Below are positions 62,300 to 64,000 of a stretch of DNA of 64,000 bases, piece by piece. This DNA comes from Halobacillus sp. Marseille-Q1614. GTDB lineage: Bacteria > Bacillota > Bacilli > Bacillales > Halobacillaceae. Under the pieces are notes generated by a model that was not told the origin of the DNA, did no database searches, and saw only the letters and a list, made by a program, of their open reading frames with translations. The stretch spans positions 1,178,001 to 1,242,000 of the forward strand of contig NZ_CADDWH010000001.1 in NCBI RefSeq assembly GCF_902809865.1. Reading direction: 5' to 3'. The translations under genes and the position numbers were made by a program. Every line of letters begins with the position of its first letter. Position 1 is the stretch's first letter.

Positions 62300-62884
62300 T
62301 CAAAAATAGAGCTTATCTATAGCTTTGGCGTAGTCTACTCGTGCCTGATAGTGAAAGGGAAGATGTTCTCCTTTACTTTTTATCATATCGTAAGGTATCG
62401 ACTTTCTACCGCCATTCAATTGATCTTCCCAATAAGGGAATAAGTGTTCGGCAGGGAATAGATAGGTTTCGTCCTGGACGGAAAATTTAATAATTAAAAA
62501 TACAATGCCTCCATGCTCGTAACAACTTTTCATATGATCAATTTGATGCTGATGGACGTTACTTAATGGAAATGAAGTTTTGTTTCTCGTTTCCTTAGCT
62601 TCAAAATCGATATAACGTCCTCGATAAACACCGTTAAAATCTGTAGTAGAAGCCTGTTTAAAATAAGCTTCCTTAATCACAGCTGCACTTCTTTTTGGAT
62701 AATCGACTTGAACAATTTGTATGGGTGTCGGTTTCTTATGAATAACCGCAATATCAGCCATCCGATAATATTCATTTGCTGCTGCAATGTCTTCCTCTAA
62801 AGTCATCCCCCGGTTACTGAAGTTTGGTTGCTTCATTTTATTAGAGGAGTATACCTTTGCCTTTTTCCCGTTTGGATAATTCAT
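62300..62884 (-). CDS. recU: Holliday junction resolvase RecU
   Basis: 194-residue endonuclease that cuts Holliday junctions and also modulates RecA. The core SNRGMTLEEDI, HKKPTPIQIVQVDYPKRS, AYFKQASTTDFNGVYRGRYI and DFEAKETRNKTSFPL carries the catalytic Asp, Glu and Lys residues. ATG 62884 has GAGGAGGG 5-6 nt upstream; ATG 62899 precedes that site. In an operon with ponA, as in Bacillus. Confidence 0.96.
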   Translation of the reverse strand: MNYPNGKKAKVYSSNKMKQPNFSNRGMTLEEDIAAANEYYRMADIAVIHKKPTPIQIVQVDYPKRSAAVIKEAYFKQASTTDFNGVYRGRYIDFEAKETRNKTSFPLSNVHQHQIDHMKSCYEHGGIVFLIIKFSVQDETYLFPAEHLFPYWEDQLNGGRKSIPYDMIKSKGEHLPFHYQARVDYAKAIDKLYF

Positions 62885-63002
62885 GTTTTCCCTCCTCATA
62901 TCATGAGGGTATCATACCAAAAAATCCGTCACTGTGTAATTAAAATGTTCAACCTCCAATCTTAGTATTATAACGGGCAGACTCCCTGAGAGGTTTCACT
63001 CT

Positions 63003-63031
63003 ATTATACGATGCGTGCTAATTAACGACAA
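63003..63031 (-). promoter_or_regulatory. SigA promoter of recU-ponA
   Basis: On the minus strand TTGTCG (63031-63026), 17 nt, TATAAT (63008-63003). Confidence 0.7.
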
Positions 63032-63170
63032 ATAATATCAATATGCCAAAAACCTACCAAAGATAAATTCGAAGCAAGACTCTTTTTTTTAGGGTGTTAT
63101 AAGAGAAAATGAAGGAAAAATATATTGAATATGTCTTTTCTGTGACCAATTGAAAATATAGGCAAAAAGG

Positions 63171-63198
63171 GACAGCTTTTATGAAACTGTCTTTCTTT
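63171..63198 (+). terminator. Terminator-like hairpin in the recU-yppE gap, no gene before it
   Basis: GACAGCTTT (63171-63179) pairs with AAACTGTC (63184-63191) with one unpaired base, then TTTCTTTG. Between the recU promoter (63031) and this hairpin no open frame is visible; otherwise the 400-nt gap is AT-rich and featureless. Confidence 0.4.
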
Positions 63199-63293
63199 GT
63201 TGCTTTACTTCTAGTTTTGTCAAGGATGAAGGAGTTATTCCACTCAGAGAGAATTTATCTATCAAGGAGCTAATTTTAAGGAGGAATTCTTTA

Positions 63294-63551
63294 ATGAAGA
63301 ATAATCAATTTGTTCCCGCTGCGACTTATGAGAAGCAATTGGTTCAGTTAAAAGACAAATTTTCTCTGCTGGAGAAACGCTTATCGTTAAAAGCAGACGA
63401 AATCGTTTTTACTATGGCTGTTTCCCACCGGAAAGAAATTGATCAATTAAAAGACGAAGTCATTTATTTGCGGGAACAAGTGAAAGAATTGAAGAGAACT
63501 GGACAACACCGCCCGTTGCCTGTCCCTCCTAGAAAGATATCAGCAGGCTAA
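63294..63551 (+). CDS. Small coiled-coil protein of unknown function
   Basis: 85-residue hydrophilic protein. Residues about 12-70 form a probable coiled coil (QLVQLKDKFSLLEKRLSLKA, then IDQLKDEVIYLREQVKELK). The C-terminus is basic and Pro-rich (HRPLPVPPRK). No family recognised; small genes of unknown role also occur here in Bacillus. TAAGGAGGAATTC precedes ATG 63294, a strong ribosome site. Confidence 0.7.
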   Translation: MKNNQFVPAATYEKQLVQLKDKFSLLEKRLSLKADEIVFTMAVSHRKEIDQLKDEVIYLREQVKELKRTGQHRPLPVPPRKISAG

Positions 63552-63608
63552 ACGTTTTTGCTATCCTATTTCCCCACATGGTAAAGTGAAGGGGAAAGGT
63601 GTGAAAAC

Positions 63609-63959
63609 ATGAGTGTTTTAGAGCTGACAAATGAATTAAAAAAATTAATTGATGACCGCCATGAAAAATTTATAAATACAGAAGGTCCTATAGATAAAAA
63701 AGACTACGAGTTTTTTAACCGAGTCAAAGAAGAAACAAAACCAATGTTTGAACTGGCGGAAGATTGGCTTATGGCGGCAGAAGAGTTTGTAAAAAAACGT
63801 GATGTCCGCGTGCATCCTAATCAGGTAAAGTCTACTCACGAAAATGTGGAAATGCTGATCCTCCATAGTTATTACTTAGACGTGGAGAGAAAGAGGTTTA
63901 AAGAGCTTCATCAATCCTCCCATTACGTATTAGATATGATCCTCGCTGATATTAAATAA
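63609..63959 (+). CDS. yppE: DUF1798 family protein YppE
   Basis: 116-residue cytoplasmic all-helical protein of the DUF1798 family (B. subtilis YppE). Visible family parts are DYEFFNRVKEETKPMFELAE, VHPNQVKSTHENVEMLILHS, and YYLDVERKRFKELHQSSHY. Function unknown. AAGGGGAAAGGTGTG precedes ATG 63609. It lies downstream of the recU-ponA promoter region in the opposite direction, matching the ypp gene region of B. subtilis. Confidence 0.85.
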   Translation: MSVLELTNELKKLIDDRHEKFINTEGPIDKKDYEFFNRVKEETKPMFELAEDWLMAAEEFVKKRDVRVHPNQVKSTHENVEMLILHSYYLDVERKRFKELHQSSHYVLDMILADIK

Positions 63960-64000
63960 ATAGTGCTGTTAAATGAAATTGGTGATTATCTAGAAAATAA

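Overview
The window is a chromosomal segment of a low-to-mid G+C, endospore-forming member of the Bacillaceae. Nearly every gene and its order match the fer-to-yppE stretch of Bacillus subtilis: fer, ypbB, recS, ypbD, mecB, gudB, ypdA, prsW, sleB-ypeB, cmk, ypfD, fni, yphA, der, gpsA, spoIVA, hbs, mtrB, hepS-menG-hepT, ndk, the aro cluster, ypiA/B/F, qcrABC, ypjA/B, dapB, mgsA, bshA, cca, birA, panBCD, dinG, aspB, asnS, dnaD, nth, ponA, recU, yppE. Spore genes (cotJABC, sleB-ypeB, a SpoVIF-family protein, spoIVA, ypjB) mark a spore former. Acidic, Gly/Glu/Asn-rich tails on PonA and QcrC would fit a moderately halophilic relative such as the Halobacillus/Salimicrobium group. That placement is inference. 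No rRNA, tRNA, CRISPR array, insertion sequence or prophage is visible.

Layout. 1-4900: partial ferredoxin, the ypbB-recS helicase operon, a CPBP protease, a YpbE remnant without LysM, and an inserted cotJABC spore-coat operon. 5000-12100: a MerR regulator with a B12 (light-sensor type) domain, mecB, ddl, gudB, ypdA, ansA and prsW. 12100-19600: sleB-ypeB, a decayed ypfA (c-di-GMP receptor), cmk-plsC-ypfD-fni, and yphA. 19850-29450: der-gpsA, sporulation genes, hbs, mtrB, the menaquinone genes and ndk. 29600-36100: a decayed cheR, then aroC-aroB-aroH-hisC-tyrA-aroA. 36100-45000: an unrecognised, apparently frameshifted gene, ypiA/B/F, the cytochrome bc complex, and ypjA/B with proteases. 45000-54850: ypjD, dapB, mgsA, bshA, cca, birA, panBCD, dinG. 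54900-64000: ypmA-ypmB, aspB, asnS, dnaD, nth, convergent recU-ponA, and two small genes.

The most informative features are what is missing or broken relative to the conserved order. ypfA (a flagellar brake that binds c-di-GMP) and cheR (chemotaxis methyltransferase) are both clear pseudogenes, which suggests a lineage losing flagellar motility. The trp operon is absent between aroH and hisC and folE is absent next to mtrB, yet the TRAP protein gene is intact. bshB1 is absent between mgsA and bshA although bshA and ypdA are present. The most interesting regulator is the stand-alone MerR-B12 protein. It keeps both the W-x9-EH and E-x-H-x-x-G motifs of CarH/LitR photoreceptors and has a 12-bp perfect palindrome directly upstream of its own promoter. 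I see no wholly new multi-gene system in the window.
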